The notes: generated from the letters alone by a model not told the origin. A DNA stretch of 64,000 nucleotides from Weimeria sp002480925 (GCF_052064335.1 NZ_JBQHVU010000013.1:1-64000); one strand, 5' to 3'. Positions 8,309-17,723 are shown, counted from the stretch's first letter. Program-made: numbers and translations.

Positions 8309-9000
8309 ACTTCTTCTTTATTATTATATCGGTTCTCTATCTGCCAGTCAATAGGGGCTATTTTGTTTTCCTCCAGAAAACTGTTGCACTTCGAGAAATG
8401 CCTGCAGCCAAAAAAGCCTCTGTATGCTGACAGTGGGCTAGGATGGGGAGCTGTAAGCACCAGATGGGAAGGATTTTTTACTAACGAAGCCTTCTTAGCT
8501 GCATGTGATCCCCAGAGCATATACACAAGAGGCCGCTTTTCTGCCTCAACTGCGTGAAATACAGCATCTGTAAACTGTTCCCAGCCTATATTCTGATGGC
8601 TGTATGCCTTATGCGCCCTTACCGTAAGGACATTATTCAGCAAAAGGACTCCCTGCCTGGCCCATTTCTCCAGACAGCCATTATCTGGTATATATAAGCC
8701 CAGATCATCATGCAGCTCCTTATATATATTTAAAAGAGAAGGAGGTATAGCTACATCTGGTCCCACGGAAAAGGCCAGTCCGTTTGCCTGGCCCTTTTCA
8801 TGATATGGATCCTGACCGATAATAACGACCTTTACCTTATGAAGCGGTGTGAAATTCAGTGCGTTTAATATCTGTCCCGATGGCGGATAGACTATATGCT
8901 TATGATATTCCTCTTTGACGGTTTCGTAGAGTCTTCTGTAATATGGCTTTTTAAACTCTTCTGACAGGGCTTCCTTCCAGTCTCCCTCAACAGCTGACAT
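8305..9000 (-). CDS. ung: Uracil-DNA glycosylase
   Basis: Family 1 UDG removes uracil from DNA and starts base excision repair. The 231 residues carry the catalytic water-activating motif GQDPYHE at 62-68 and the HPSPLS leucine-loop motif with His 186. Length and motifs are complete. It overlaps hisF by 14 bases, an arrangement with no obvious metabolic logic, and is the last gene of the 13668-8305 operon. Confidence 0.97.
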   Translation of the reverse strand: MSAVEGDWKEALSEEFKKPYYRRLYETVKEEYHKHIVYPPSGQILNALNFTPLHKVKVVIIGQDPYHEKGQANGLAFSVGPDVAIPPSLLNIYKELHDDLGLYIPDNGCLEKWARQGVLLLNNVLTVRAHKAYSHQNIGWEQFTDAVFHAVEAEKRPLVYMLWGSHAAKKASLVKNPSHLVLTAPHPSPLSAYRGFFGCRHFSKCNSFLEENKIAPIDWQIENRYNNKEEV

Positions 9001-9754
9001 TTCTTACCGGTACTCCTTTTTCACTGAGATAGCTCTTAAGATCCGATATATCGAGCTCATGATAATGGAAAAGCGATGCAGCAAGGGCAGCCGAGGCATG
9101 GCCCTCTGCGAAAGCCTTATAGAAATCCTCCTTGCCACCTGCACCTCCTGAGGCTATTACCGGTATTGGCAGGCTGTCTGCTATAGTCTTTGTAAGAGGG
9201 ATATCATACCCGGCCTTTGTCCCATCGCAGTCCATGCTGGTAAGCAGTATCTCTCCTGCTCCCAGCTCATAAGCCTTCTTTGCCCATTCGACTGCATCAA
9301 GTCCTGTATCTACCCTTCCGCCATACTTATAGGCATGCCATTTGCCCTTTTCTGTCCTCTTTGCATCGATAGCCACGACAACACACTGATTACCGAACTT
9401 CTCGGCAGCCTGGCTAATAAGTGATGGATTCTCTATCGCTGATGAATTGATCGATATCTTATCGGCTCCGGCCCTTAATATATCACGGAAATCATCGACT
9501 GTCCTGATCCCGCCGCCGACTGTAAAGGGAATGAAGACCTCTGAGGCTACTCTTTCCACCATATCGACTACTGTGTCCCTGTGATCGCTTGAGGCTGTGA
9601 TGTCAAGAAATACCAGCTCATCAGCGCCTGCCCTGTCATATGCTCTTGCCGCCTCCACAGGATCTCCCGCATCGGTCAGATGTACGAAATTGATACCCTT
9701 TACGACCCGTCCGTCCTTTACGTCCAGACAGGGAATAATTCTTTTAGTAAGCAT
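8987..9754 (-). CDS. hisF: Imidazole glycerol phosphate synthase subunit HisF
   Basis: This cyclase (beta/alpha)8-barrel joins PRFAR and ammonia into imidazole glycerol phosphate plus AICAR in histidine synthesis. The 255-residue protein begins MLTKRIIPCLDVKDGRVVKG with catalytic Asp 11 (CLDVKDG), and contains VGGGIR and a phosphate-binding ASGGAGG loop. It overlaps hisH by one base. The other his genes are not in the window, so this HisHF pair is split from any main operon. Confidence 0.97.
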   Translation of the reverse strand: MLTKRIIPCLDVKDGRVVKGINFVHLTDAGDPVEAARAYDRAGADELVFLDITASSDHRDTVVDMVERVASEVFIPFTVGGGIRTVDDFRDILRAGADKISINSSAIENPSLISQAAEKFGNQCVVVAIDAKRTEKGKWHAYKYGGRVDTGLDAVEWAKKAYELGAGEILLTSMDCDGTKAGYDIPLTKTIADSLPIPVIASGGAGGKEDFYKAFAEGHASAALAASLFHYHELDISDLKSYLSEKGVPVRNVSC

Positions 9755-10359
9755 TATATCTCCAGAAAGTTATTAAGTATCCTAAGGCCGTTACTTCCGC
9801 TCTTCTCAGGATGGAACTGACAGGCGAATATATTGCCGGATTCCACTGAAGCATCAAAATCCAGTCCGTAGCTGCACCTTGCTGTGACTATCGAAGGATC
9901 ATCGGCCTTCAGATAATAGGAATGTACGAAATATACATAGCTTCCGTCTGAAATCCCCTTAAACAGCCTCCCCTCCCTTGGGAAGCTGATCTGATTCCAT
10001 CCCATATGAGGTACCTTGATCTGGTCTGACTCCGGAAATCTGACAATATGTCCATTCAGAAGTCCAAGTCCTCTGGCTCCGGGGCTCTCCTGACTGTCAT
10101 CAAAAAGAAGCTGGAGTCCCAGACATATACCAAGAAACGGTATGCCCCTTTCCTTTATCTGATCTATGACCGGTATAAGCTTTCTCTGCTCAAGATGGCT
10201 TATACAGTCACCAAATGCTCCGACTCCCGGAAGGATCACATGATCCGCATCAAGGATCTTTTCCGGCTGATCTGTGACAATGGTTTCCTTTCCTAATGCC
10301 TCACAGGCCTTCCATACGCTCCTGATATTTCCTGCATCGTAGTCAATTATTGCTATCAT
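9754..10359 (-). CDS. hisH: Imidazole glycerol phosphate synthase subunit HisH
   Basis: This glutamine amidotransferase supplies ammonia to HisF. The 201 residues contain the class I triad: nucleophilic Cys in GICLGLQLL, and His and Glu in FHPEKSG near the C-terminus. It sits next to hisF as in most bacteria. It overlaps the preceding acidic membrane-protein gene by 4 bases. Confidence 0.96.
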   Translation of the reverse strand: MIAIIDYDAGNIRSVWKACEALGKETIVTDQPEKILDADHVILPGVGAFGDCISHLEQRKLIPVIDQIKERGIPFLGICLGLQLLFDDSQESPGARGLGLLNGHIVRFPESDQIKVPHMGWNQISFPREGRLFKGISDGSYVYFVHSYYLKADDPSIVTARCSYGLDFDASVESGNIFACQFHPEKSGSNGLRILNNFLEI

Positions 10360-11987
10360 GAAGCAACACTAAGCCCTTTCTCTGCAAGCACCTTCTCTAT
10401 ACGCCTCGAGTAACCGAGTCTTGTCTTTTCAGCATAGATCGAAGCTGCATCGGAAGGAGACAGTCCGAACTGGTCACGAAGAGCATCAAGGATCCTGGTG
10501 CCGTAATCATCATAGTAACTCTTTATATCAAGCTTTGATACCTTGCTCTTATTTTTCTCGTACTCAGCATATCCTCTTATGAGAGAATCGAGGGCAAAGT
10601 CATAAGCCTTTCTATCATAGGCATTGCTATATGAATCATATTTAAGGGACAAAGAAGCCGCATATTTCGACGAAGCCAGCCGCTCCCTTTCAACCTTGTC
10701 TGGATTCTTAAGAGATGCATAATAGAGATATGCATCAAGATAATCCTGCTCATTGTACTGCTTAAGCGCAGTCCTCATCTGCTGATCCTTAGGGAGATTT
10801 ACTGCTCCTATGTAGGCTAAGGCAAAGATAGAGACAGCAAGAAAAACAAATACTCCTATCACCTTCCCGGGTATAAGAGGCGAATTATCAACTGGCTTCG
10901 GCTTCTTTTCCCTTTTTGGCTTTACAGCCTTAGGCTTCTTTTCTTTCTTGGGCTTTGCCTGCTTCGGGGCCTTTCCCTTCTCAGCCTTCTGATCGTCGGA
11001 GAAGTCAGACATAATATCCTTGTTCTCCTCTGAAAGATCCTTTGGAGATTCCTGATGATCTCCTATGAGCTCCTCTTTGCTCAGTTTCTCGTCATCATCC
11101 TCGTCCGCTGAAAAAATGTTCTTTATCTTTTCGATAAGGCCGGCAAGGAAACTCTTTTTCTTATTTCCAGTATCCTCCGGGGAAGGATCCTCCAAAACTG
11201 TATCAGGATCATCTCCGGCCTGACCCAGATCATCTATCGAAATATCATCGAAGGAATTATCAGTAGCACTGTCCTCGAATGCCTCACGGCTCTCGGAAAG
11301 CTCCTCTCCGTTCGCATCCTTGGCAAGCATATCATCTATATCAGACAGATCGGCATCCTGGGATATGATATCGGACAGATCTGTATCACTTCCGGATTCA
11401 TCCATAAGGTCTACATCCTTTGCAGATGTATCCGAGATATCAGAAGGAATACTGTCAGAGACGCTTTCTTTGTCATCTGTCTCTTTAGTATCCTGATCCT
11501 CCCTGGCATGAGACAGGATACTTTCTCCTGCCTTTTCCTTGGCATTTGAAACTATCGAAGAAATATCGTCCATAAGGTCATCTTTAGGACTTTCCACCTG
11601 CTTTTTCTCAGGAACTCCTATCTTAGAAAAATAAGGGCTTACATCCTCTCCATCCGGAAGCGAATCGAAATCCCTTCTATCCTCGGTTTGGTCAGTCCCT
11701 TTCTCCTGTTCTTGCTCATCGTCATCAGAATCGAGCATATTTTCAAATTCAGACAGAAATTCATCCTCTGACAGAGCCTTCCTTAGATTTTTTCTCTTGC
11801 TCTTTTTTGGAGCAGCAGAAGAAAGACCGCTTTTTTCGATAAAGCTGTCTTCCGGTCTGATCTCTGCTCTTTCCTTTGCTTTCTTTTCTGCCTCCTGCGA
11901 ATCCTTCCTGTAGGTCTCGTCCACATCATCTCTTGCTTTAGAGATAGAATCCAGAAGGCTTTCTAAGTGTTCTTCTTCCCTTGACAA
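10356..11987 (-). CDS. Large acidic one-pass membrane protein, unknown
   Basis: 543 residues. The first 350 are very acidic and low in complexity (Asp, Glu, Ser and Lys runs). They are followed by a Lys/Pro-rich stretch, one transmembrane segment (IGVFVFLAVSIFALAYIGAV) near 375-395, and a helical outside domain of about 150 residues with a TPR-like look. Translation appears to start at TTG 11987 behind a GAGG site, as there is no in-frame ATG near the start. It lies between cheV and hisH with near-overlaps on both sides. A sensory or scaffold role is possible, but nothing proves it. Confidence 0.7.
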   Translation of the reverse strand: MSREEEHLESLLDSISKARDDVDETYRKDSQEAEKKAKERAEIRPEDSFIEKSGLSSAAPKKSKRKNLRKALSEDEFLSEFENMLDSDDDEQEQEKGTDQTEDRRDFDSLPDGEDVSPYFSKIGVPEKKQVESPKDDLMDDISSIVSNAKEKAGESILSHAREDQDTKETDDKESVSDSIPSDISDTSAKDVDLMDESGSDTDLSDIISQDADLSDIDDMLAKDANGEELSESREAFEDSATDNSFDDISIDDLGQAGDDPDTVLEDPSPEDTGNKKKSFLAGLIEKIKNIFSADEDDDEKLSKEELIGDHQESPKDLSEENKDIMSDFSDDQKAEKGKAPKQAKPKKEKKPKAVKPKREKKPKPVDNSPLIPGKVIGVFVFLAVSIFALAYIGAVNLPKDQQMRTALKQYNEQDYLDAYLYYASLKNPDKVERERLASSKYAASLSLKYDSYSNAYDRKAYDFALDSLIRGYAEYEKNKSKVSKLDIKSYYDDYGTRILDALRDQFGLSPSDAASIYAEKTRLGYSRRIEKVLAEKGLSVAS

Positions 11988-11998
11988 ACTAAAAAACC

Positions 11999-12934
11999 TC
12001 AGAACTGCTTTGCTTTACGTGCATCCTCATACTTATCCACAAGATCATCGATAGCATTAACCAGCTTTCCGATCTCAGGCTTGGTAAGCTGTGCATCTGC
12101 TCCTACACTCTCTCCCTTTCTTCTGATATCGTCATTTATCAGAGAGGAGAAAATGATAACAGGAATATGCTTCATCTTGTCATCGCTCTTTATAAGCTTG
12201 CAGAGCCTGTGTCCGTCCATCTTAGGCATCTCTATATCAGTAACTATGCAGTGTACATCATCGAGAAGGGTTCCCTTCTCCTTCATCTCAGTAAGCTTGT
12301 CCCAGGCCTCCTGACCGTTATTATTGACATTGAGATTCGTATAGCCTGACTTCTTCAGACACTCAACTATAAGCTTTGACAGGAGAGGAGAATCCTCTGC
12401 TATAAGGATAGGTGAATGTGACCTGTCCCTTCCAGTATTATCCCTGTCATCTATGTCTGAAACTGTAAGAGCTGTTGCCGGATTGATCTTTGAAACTATC
12501 TTCTCGAAATCGAGTATAACTACCAGATGATCATCGAGCTTTATGACTCCTGTAGAAACACCTGTAGCCTCTGAGGAAATAGTAGAATCCGGTGTGTTTA
12601 TATCCTCCCATGAGACTCTGTGGATACCAAGCACCTGGTCTACATGGAAAGCAGTATTCAGATTATTGAAATTCGTAATAAAGAAGAGGCCCTCATTATC
12701 CGGATCATCCGGGTAACCCAGACACTTTCTCAAATTGATCACAGAAATGATCGTATCACGCGGCATGAAGATTCCTTCAACAAACGGATGCGAATTAGGC
12801 ACCGGAGTAACATGCTGGTAATTAAGGATCTCTATGATCTTTGCCACATTGATACCATAATAATTGTCTGCGACCTTGAACTCGAGAATCTCAAGCTCAT
12901 TTGTTCCTGATTCAAGTAAGATATTTGTATCCAT
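11999..12934 (-). CDS. cheV: Chemotaxis coupling protein CheV
   Basis: CheV couples chemoreceptors to CheA and carries a receiver domain for adaptation. From ATG 12934 it has 311 residues: an N-terminal CheW-like domain (to about 160) and a C-terminal response-regulator receiver with phospho-acceptor Asp in VTDIEMPKMDG. I reject the longer ORF from GTG 12970. ATG 12934 has a strong AGGGAGG site and its MDTNILLESGTNELEI is the usual CheV N-terminus. It implies a chemotactic, probably motile host, although no other chemotaxis gene is near. Confidence 0.94.
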   Translation of the reverse strand: MDTNILLESGTNELEILEFKVADNYYGINVAKIIEILNYQHVTPVPNSHPFVEGIFMPRDTIISVINLRKCLGYPDDPDNEGLFFITNFNNLNTAFHVDQVLGIHRVSWEDINTPDSTISSEATGVSTGVIKLDDHLVVILDFEKIVSKINPATALTVSDIDDRDNTGRDRSHSPILIAEDSPLLSKLIVECLKKSGYTNLNVNNNGQEAWDKLTEMKEKGTLLDDVHCIVTDIEMPKMDGHRLCKLIKSDDKMKHIPVIIFSSLINDDIRRKGESVGADAQLTKPEIGKLVNAIDDLVDKYEDARKAKQF

Positions 12935-12966
12935 CAGATCTAACCTCCCTGCATGATCTCTTGATT

Positions 12967-13668
12967 TCACTTATCTATGGTTACTGTCTCATTGCCCTTC
13001 TTAACTGAAAATGAGACCTTTTTAGGATCCTTTATGCTTCCTTTGGGGAACTGGAAAAGAAGGATCATATTTCTCCTTTTCCCTGCAGCAAACTTTCCCT
13101 GAAAGGTCGTAAGGTCATTCATAAGAAGGGTCATATCCGAGTTCACCGACTGATCCTTATAGCTAGCTGTAAAGATGATATTCTGCGAAGGCATATCGAT
13201 ATTTATGCTCTTCTTTGTAGTATTGACAGCCTTTATACGGACAAAAAGAAGCTCCTTGCCGGAATCCGCTTTCAGACTGTAAACATCACCCTGACTATAT
13301 CCGCCCGTCACTCTGGCATCGCGGTAATCAAACCTCATACCGCCTATTCCTATGGCCTCTGTAAACGAAGCTTTCTTCACTTCATTGGATGATGCAGTTT
13401 CTGAAGAGGACTGGCTTTCTGTATTCTCTGACAAGTCAGGCTTATCTTCAGAGGAATCCGTGTCATCCTTCTTACCGGTCTCCTCCTTCTTAGGAAGACT
13501 AATAAGACCGGTATCATTATTTGCGTTATGCTTTGCAACAACCTGGGCACAGTAGCTTATGAATCGGCTCTGATCATCGTCAGAAAGCCTTGTAAGCTGC
13601 ATACCGCATCCGCTCAGAGTCACAGCTGCCACGGCAAGAAGAGCGGGCAGAAAAAGTTTCTTTTCCAT
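12967..13668 (-). CDS. Lipoprotein with DUF4352-like domain
   Basis: 233 residues with a lipoprotein signal (lipobox LSGC, Cys near 21). A Ser/Asp/Glu-rich linker follows, then a beta-rich C-terminal domain of about 110 residues resembling DUF4352-type extracellular Ig-like domains. It is first in the operon that includes cheV and hisHF and stands behind its own promoter. It is likely anchored to the outer face of the membrane. Function unknown. Confidence 0.7.
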   Translation of the reverse strand: MEKKLFLPALLAVAAVTLSGCGMQLTRLSDDDQSRFISYCAQVVAKHNANNDTGLISLPKKEETGKKDDTDSSEDKPDLSENTESQSSSETASSNEVKKASFTEAIGIGGMRFDYRDARVTGGYSQGDVYSLKADSGKELLFVRIKAVNTTKKSINIDMPSQNIIFTASYKDQSVNSDMTLLMNDLTTFQGKFAAGKRRNMILLFQFPKGSIKDPKKVSFSVKKGNETVTIDK

Positions 13669-13708
13669 TCAGATAAACGCCTCTAATAAATCATCTTTCT
13701 TCTTTTAT

Positions 13709-13737
13709 ATAGTATCATTATCAAGTGTAAATTTCAA
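13709..13737 (-). promoter_or_regulatory. Promoter of the lipoprotein-cheV-hisHF-ung operon
   Basis: TTGAAA (13732-13737), a 17-base spacer and TACTAT (13709-13714) on the minus strand, about 40 bases before the lipoprotein start. No internal promoter or terminator is obvious down to ung. Confidence 0.6.
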
Positions 13738-13745
13738 ACTATTTT

Positions 13746-15248
13746 TCACTTATCAAGGTCGAAATAAAACTCTACACCATTCTGATGGTTTACAACACCG
13801 CATTCCTTGCCAAGGTCATCGACTATTGCCTTTACCACAGACAATCCTATACCGCTTCCGCCGTATTCCCTGGTCCTGGCCTTATCGACCTTATAGAACT
13901 TCTCCCAGAGATGTGGTATCGCCTCCTCAGGAATAGGGGCTCCCGAATTGAATACGCTTATCCTGTAATCCTTCTCCCGTTCAGTTATCTTTACCTCTAT
14001 CTTTTTTTCATTTTCGCAGTAATGAATAGCGTTGGAAAAATAGTTGGTTATCACCTGCTCGGTAAAGAAGGGATCTGACCATACATAGGCGCTACCATTA
14101 TGGATAAAGGATACACTGATCCCCTCCCGATCTGTAAGAATGCTGTTAGATCTGATCACACCTGAGATCACCTCTGTGACATCGAACCTTTCCAGGTTCA
14201 TTATCTGTTCTCCGTATTCCAGATGGCTCAGATCGAGAAGCTCCTTTACTATATGATTCATCTTGTTCGCTTCATCTATTATCACATTGCAGTAGAATCT
14301 CCTGTCCTCCTCATCATCGGAAGCCACCGCATCGTTAAGGCCCTCTGCATAGCCTATGATAAGCGCAAGCGGAGTCTTCAGCTCATGAGAAACGCTTGAG
14401 GAAAACTCCCTTCTCATTTTCTCATTTTCCTCTCTGGCCTTTAGGTCCTGGAGCAGATCGGCATTGGCCTGCTTGAGCTTAAGTATAGTACCCTCAAGAG
14501 TCTTAGAAAGCTCATTCATACAGTCTCCAAGCTCATCTATCTCATTTGGCTTCTTCTCCGGCTCATACTTGGCGTTGAAGTCAAGAGATGCCATCTGGCT
14601 TGCTATCCTTGTAAGCCTCCTGACCGGATCTGTGATTCGGCGGCTGAAGAAAAGGGATGCTATTATGGCAAGACCTATCGAAATAAGTCCGGCAAGAAGC
14701 AGGACCCTGCTTGCAAAAATAGCCGATGTACGGATGGAGCCAAGCCCTGACCTTATCATTATAAGGTTACTGTCAGGCAAAGTGCCCCAGAGGACAAGAA
14801 ACTCAGACTCCACCTCGGGGTTTTTAAGCCGGAGTATGGAATAATCAGGTCCTGTACGTATTATTTCCCTGTTGTCCTTATCCCTTGACAGCATGGCGCT
14901 GTAGAGCTGGGCCATCATCAGTCTGTTGGAGCCCTGGGATGACATCACAACCTCTCCTGACGGAGACACTATCATGACCTGGAGGTTATTATTGGCACAC
15001 AGGGTCTCGAAATAATCCCTGTATTTATCATCATAAAGGGCATTCCTTGAAACCTTCTGCGACAGGGTCCTGAATGCATCTGCTAAAACATTCTCTCTCC
15101 TGCCCACAGAAAGCCCCAGTGTAAAGACTGAATTAAGGATAAAGCTTATAAGTATAGCACCCAGTGCTACTATCACCATGTAGGTGCAGATCTGGGTGCT
15201 AAGTGAGTATTTTACTTTTTTATTTTCTTCGCTGCGTAACTGTGACAT
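13746..15248 (-). CDS. Sensor histidine kinase
   Basis: 500 residues: a transmembrane segment near 20-40, an extracellular sensing domain of about 130 residues, a second transmembrane segment, HAMP, a HisKA domain with phospho-accepting His in SHELKTP, and HATPase_c with the GGSGIGLSVVK G-box. It overlaps the upstream L,D-transpeptidase gene by 37 bases. The response regulator is encoded two genes upstream in the same operon. Cell-wall state is a reasonable guess for the signal given that neighbour. Confidence 0.93.
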   Translation of the reverse strand: MSQLRSEENKKVKYSLSTQICTYMVIVALGAILISFILNSVFTLGLSVGRRENVLADAFRTLSQKVSRNALYDDKYRDYFETLCANNNLQVMIVSPSGEVVMSSQGSNRLMMAQLYSAMLSRDKDNREIIRTGPDYSILRLKNPEVESEFLVLWGTLPDSNLIMIRSGLGSIRTSAIFASRVLLLAGLISIGLAIIASLFFSRRITDPVRRLTRIASQMASLDFNAKYEPEKKPNEIDELGDCMNELSKTLEGTILKLKQANADLLQDLKAREENEKMRREFSSSVSHELKTPLALIIGYAEGLNDAVASDDEEDRRFYCNVIIDEANKMNHIVKELLDLSHLEYGEQIMNLERFDVTEVISGVIRSNSILTDREGISVSFIHNGSAYVWSDPFFTEQVITNYFSNAIHYCENEKKIEVKITEREKDYRISVFNSGAPIPEEAIPHLWEKFYKVDKARTREYGGSGIGLSVVKAIVDDLGKECGVVNHQNGVEFYFDLDK

Positions 15249-16390
15249 TTATGCTTCTTACAGAGCTTCTGGGCAGTAGGATCGGTCGGATCCCAGGTAT
15301 GCCATGCCGGAAGCTTTCCGATTACTGGTTTCTTGAAGGGCTCATATCCTGTCTTGCTATGGATAACTACAGTAGTACCAACCTTACAGTTATCGTAGAT
15401 CCACTTGGCTGAGGCTGCCGTAAGCCTTACACAGCCATGTGAACAGGTAGTGCCCAGATTATTGTAGGCTCTTACCGAGATAGTGGAATTGCTGTTTGGC
15501 TTGCTCGAAAAGATAGAGTGGAAATAGATTCCATTATTAGTGATCCTTGTGCACCACTGTCCCCAGCATGGTCCCATAAGCTCATGCCACCTGAACTTAG
15601 CCAGAGTCTTGTGGGTTCCAAGAGGAGTCGCATTCCCCGGAGAGCAGATAAAGGACTTCACAGGTATAAGTTCCTTTCCTGCTACAGCGTAGGCCGTCAC
15701 ATAATCCTTTGCCTTATTGACATAGAGGACATAGCTGTCTGCCTTTATTTTTACATGCTTTTCCGGATCGGTCACAAGCTCTCCGTTGCCGTATCTGTAA
15801 AGTATAAGAGTCTTGCCGTACACAGGTGAATTCTTGTCTGTAACCTTATAGATATCCTTATGTATGCTTACCCTTACCTTGACTTGCGGGCAATACTTAC
15901 CATAATGATTCCTGCCCTTTGAATCCTTATAGAAGGCCCTGGCCCTGTAGGAATAGCTTTTGTTGAATGATACCCTGGTATCCTCAAGGAAACCGCTTTT
16001 TTTCCTGATAACGGCCTTTATGACCCATTTGCCGGTACTTTTCTTTTTCTTGTAGACTATAATGCCTGAAATACTGCCCTTGCCCTTTGAAGAAAGAGAA
16101 AGCAGCACAGACTTTCTTGAAGGCATTACGGACTTTATCTTAACGTCTTTAACATGGATCTTCTTGTGGTGGACAACTATTGCAGAGCCTGTATCCGCCT
16201 TAGAGCCTATTGCAGAACCGGTATCTGCTATAGCGCTTCCCGAGGCTGCTATGGCGCTTTTTGAGTCTGCAGCCGCTCTTGCATTCTTTCTTTCAGCGGC
16301 CGAAGCGTTCGTATTAATAAACGACGATCCAGTAAGAATCATCGTAGAGGCAAGTGCTGCCGACAATACTTTCCTTATAAATAATCTCAT
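15212..16390 (-). CDS. Secreted L,D-transpeptidase (YkuD)
   Basis: This enzyme forms 3-3 cross-links in peptidoglycan or attaches proteins to it. The 392 residues have a signal peptide, then a low-complexity stretch with repeated GSAI units (about 45-70). A beta-rich Ig/fibronectin-like region and a C-terminal YkuD domain with the catalytic HGC motif follow (SHGCVRLT, Cys about 320). The C-terminal tail is Lys/His-rich. The gene sits between a response regulator (3 bases away) and its kinase (37-base overlap), so it is probably both product and target of that regulatory unit. Confidence 0.9.
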   Translation of the reverse strand: MRLFIRKVLSAALASTMILTGSSFINTNASAAERKNARAAADSKSAIAASGSAIADTGSAIGSKADTGSAIVVHHKKIHVKDVKIKSVMPSRKSVLLSLSSKGKGSISGIIVYKKKKSTGKWVIKAVIRKKSGFLEDTRVSFNKSYSYRARAFYKDSKGRNHYGKYCPQVKVRVSIHKDIYKVTDKNSPVYGKTLILYRYGNGELVTDPEKHVKIKADSYVLYVNKAKDYVTAYAVAGKELIPVKSFICSPGNATPLGTHKTLAKFRWHELMGPCWGQWCTRITNNGIYFHSIFSSKPNSNSTISVRAYNNLGTTCSHGCVRLTAASAKWIYDNCKVGTTVVIHSKTGYEPFKKPVIGKLPAWHTWDPTDPTAQKLCKKHKCHSYAAKKIKK

Positions 16391-16393
16391 CTG

Positions 16394-17086
16394 TTACTCC
16401 TCTGCTTCAAACTTATATCCCATTCCCCAGATAGTATGAATGTAGCTTCCACATTCACCAAGCTTGCTCCTTAACTTTTTGACATGGGTATCGATTGTCC
16501 TCGCGTCTCCGAAATAGTCATAATCCCAGACACTGTTAAGTATCTTCTCTCTCGAAAGTGCTATGCCCTTATTCCTGATGAAATAGGCAAGCAGCTCAAA
16601 TTCCTTGACTGACAGGACGACCTTCTTTCCGTTTGCCGTAACAGTATGGGCGTTCTCATCAAGGACTATGCCTCCGGCCACCAGTGGCTTCGAGCCTGTG
16701 TCCCTGCTCCTCTCACCTGTATCGCGATTGATTAGAGCCTTTACCCTTGCTACAAGGACCTTTGGAGAAAAGGGCTTGCTGACAAACTCATCCGCTCCAG
16801 CTGTAAATCCCTCCAGAGCATCCTCCTCCTCGGACTTGGCTGTAAGCACTATAACCGGAACCTGGGATGATTCCCTAATCTTTTTAAGGGCTCCGTATCC
16901 ATCGAGCTTTGGCATCATAACATCAAGTATGATAAGTGAAATATCCGGATTCAGCTCAAACTGCGCAAGAGCCTCCATACCGTCTGCTGCTTCAAGGACC
17001 TCAAAACCATCACGTTTCAGGTAATCCTTTATCAGCTTCCTCATCCTTGATTCATCGTCTGCTATAAGTATCTTATTCGCTGCCAT
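16394..17086 (-). CDS. OmpR-family response regulator
   Basis: 230 residues: an N-terminal receiver (acidic pair DDE, phospho-acceptor Asp in ILDVMMPKLDG) and a C-terminal winged-helix DNA-binding domain (DYFGDARTIDTHVKKLRSKL). I start it at ATG 17086 (MAANKILIADDE) with AAGGAGG six bases upstream. The ORF extended to 17197 has an arginine/lysine-rich leader that does not belong to the family. The true start overlaps the upstream membrane-protein gene by 14 bases. Its likely partner is the kinase at 13746-15248. Confidence 0.94.
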   Translation of the reverse strand: MAANKILIADDESRMRKLIKDYLKRDGFEVLEAADGMEALAQFELNPDISLIILDVMMPKLDGYGALKKIRESSQVPVIVLTAKSEEEDALEGFTAGADEFVSKPFSPKVLVARVKALINRDTGERSRDTGSKPLVAGGIVLDENAHTVTANGKKVVLSVKEFELLAYFIRNKGIALSREKILNSVWDYDYFGDARTIDTHVKKLRSKLGECGSYIHTIWGMGYKFEAEE

Positions 17087-17657
17087 TCTCTGTTCCCTCC
17101 TTAGAATCTTTAGCGCCATCTTCCTTTTCCATAAGCTCCTCTTCCCTCTTTCTGACCTGCTCCTCTCTTTTGGTAAGACTCTCGTCCCATCTTGCATAGT
17201 GGTCTACAAGCTTCTGCTTGTAATTCAGGATATCAGGACTGTCCCTTGTCGCTGTAAGCACAAACATAAAAACAAGGCAGGCCAGAAGAGCGATCGTAAC
17301 TGTAATAAGAGTAAAGAACCTTCTCTTCCAGACCGGCTCCATTTGCTCTATATTCGCCTTTACCACCTCCGAGGAATCATATACCGGAATCGGAGGTATC
17401 TCTGAATTATCTACAGAATCATCTGCGATAAGCTTCTGCTGGACATATTTCAGAAAAGAATATCCCTCTGCTGTATCGAATACATCCTTATCTATAAGTC
17501 CCTTATATGCGATCAGAAGATGGGGACCATCCAACTTCGCCAGCTCACCCTTCAGATATGAAACGGCGTTCATCTCTTTTCTGGCCTTCTCGGAAATGAC
17601 TTCATTTGAAAAGATAAAACCTGCAGCCTTAAGCTTTTCCTTATCCTCTGACATCAT
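17073..17657 (-). CDS. One-pass membrane protein, unknown
   Basis: 194 residues. A cytoplasmic-looking N-terminal region (about 1-110) includes a helical stretch KYVQQKLIADDS. One transmembrane segment lies near 113-133, and a highly charged coiled coil of Glu and Lys repeats ends the protein. It is first in the two-component/L,D-transpeptidase operon and overlaps the regulator by 14 bases. It may be an accessory sensor or scaffold for that system, but no recognisable domain supports this. Confidence 0.65.
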   Translation of the reverse strand: MMSEDKEKLKAAGFIFSNEVISEKARKEMNAVSYLKGELAKLDGPHLLIAYKGLIDKDVFDTAEGYSFLKYVQQKLIADDSVDNSEIPPIPVYDSSEVVKANIEQMEPVWKRRFFTLITVTIALLACLVFMFVLTATRDSPDILNYKQKLVDHYARWDESLTKREEQVRKREEELMEKEDGAKDSKEGTENGSE

Positions 17658-17685
17658 CCTTCTCCTTCATTATACATCAGAAACT

Positions 17686-17714
17686 ATCATATCAATTCCT
17701 GTGTCTTTTTACAA
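17686..17714 (-). promoter_or_regulatory. Promoter of the two-component operon
   Basis: TTGTAA (17709-17714), a 17-base spacer and TATGAT (17686-17691) on the minus strand. It lies just downstream of the sodium-pump terminator and about 30 bases before the membrane-protein start. Confidence 0.5.
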
Positions 17715-17723
17715 GGCTTATTC

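Noticed and set aside
16168..16270. Possible tandem repeat array coding GSAI units
   Set aside because: The repeats are short and imperfect and lie within the low-complexity linker of the L,D-transpeptidase; not a CRISPR or mobile repeat.
17087..17197. N-terminal extension of the response regulator
   Set aside because: It is a basic non-family leader; ATG 17086 has an AAGGAGG site and begins the receiver domain.
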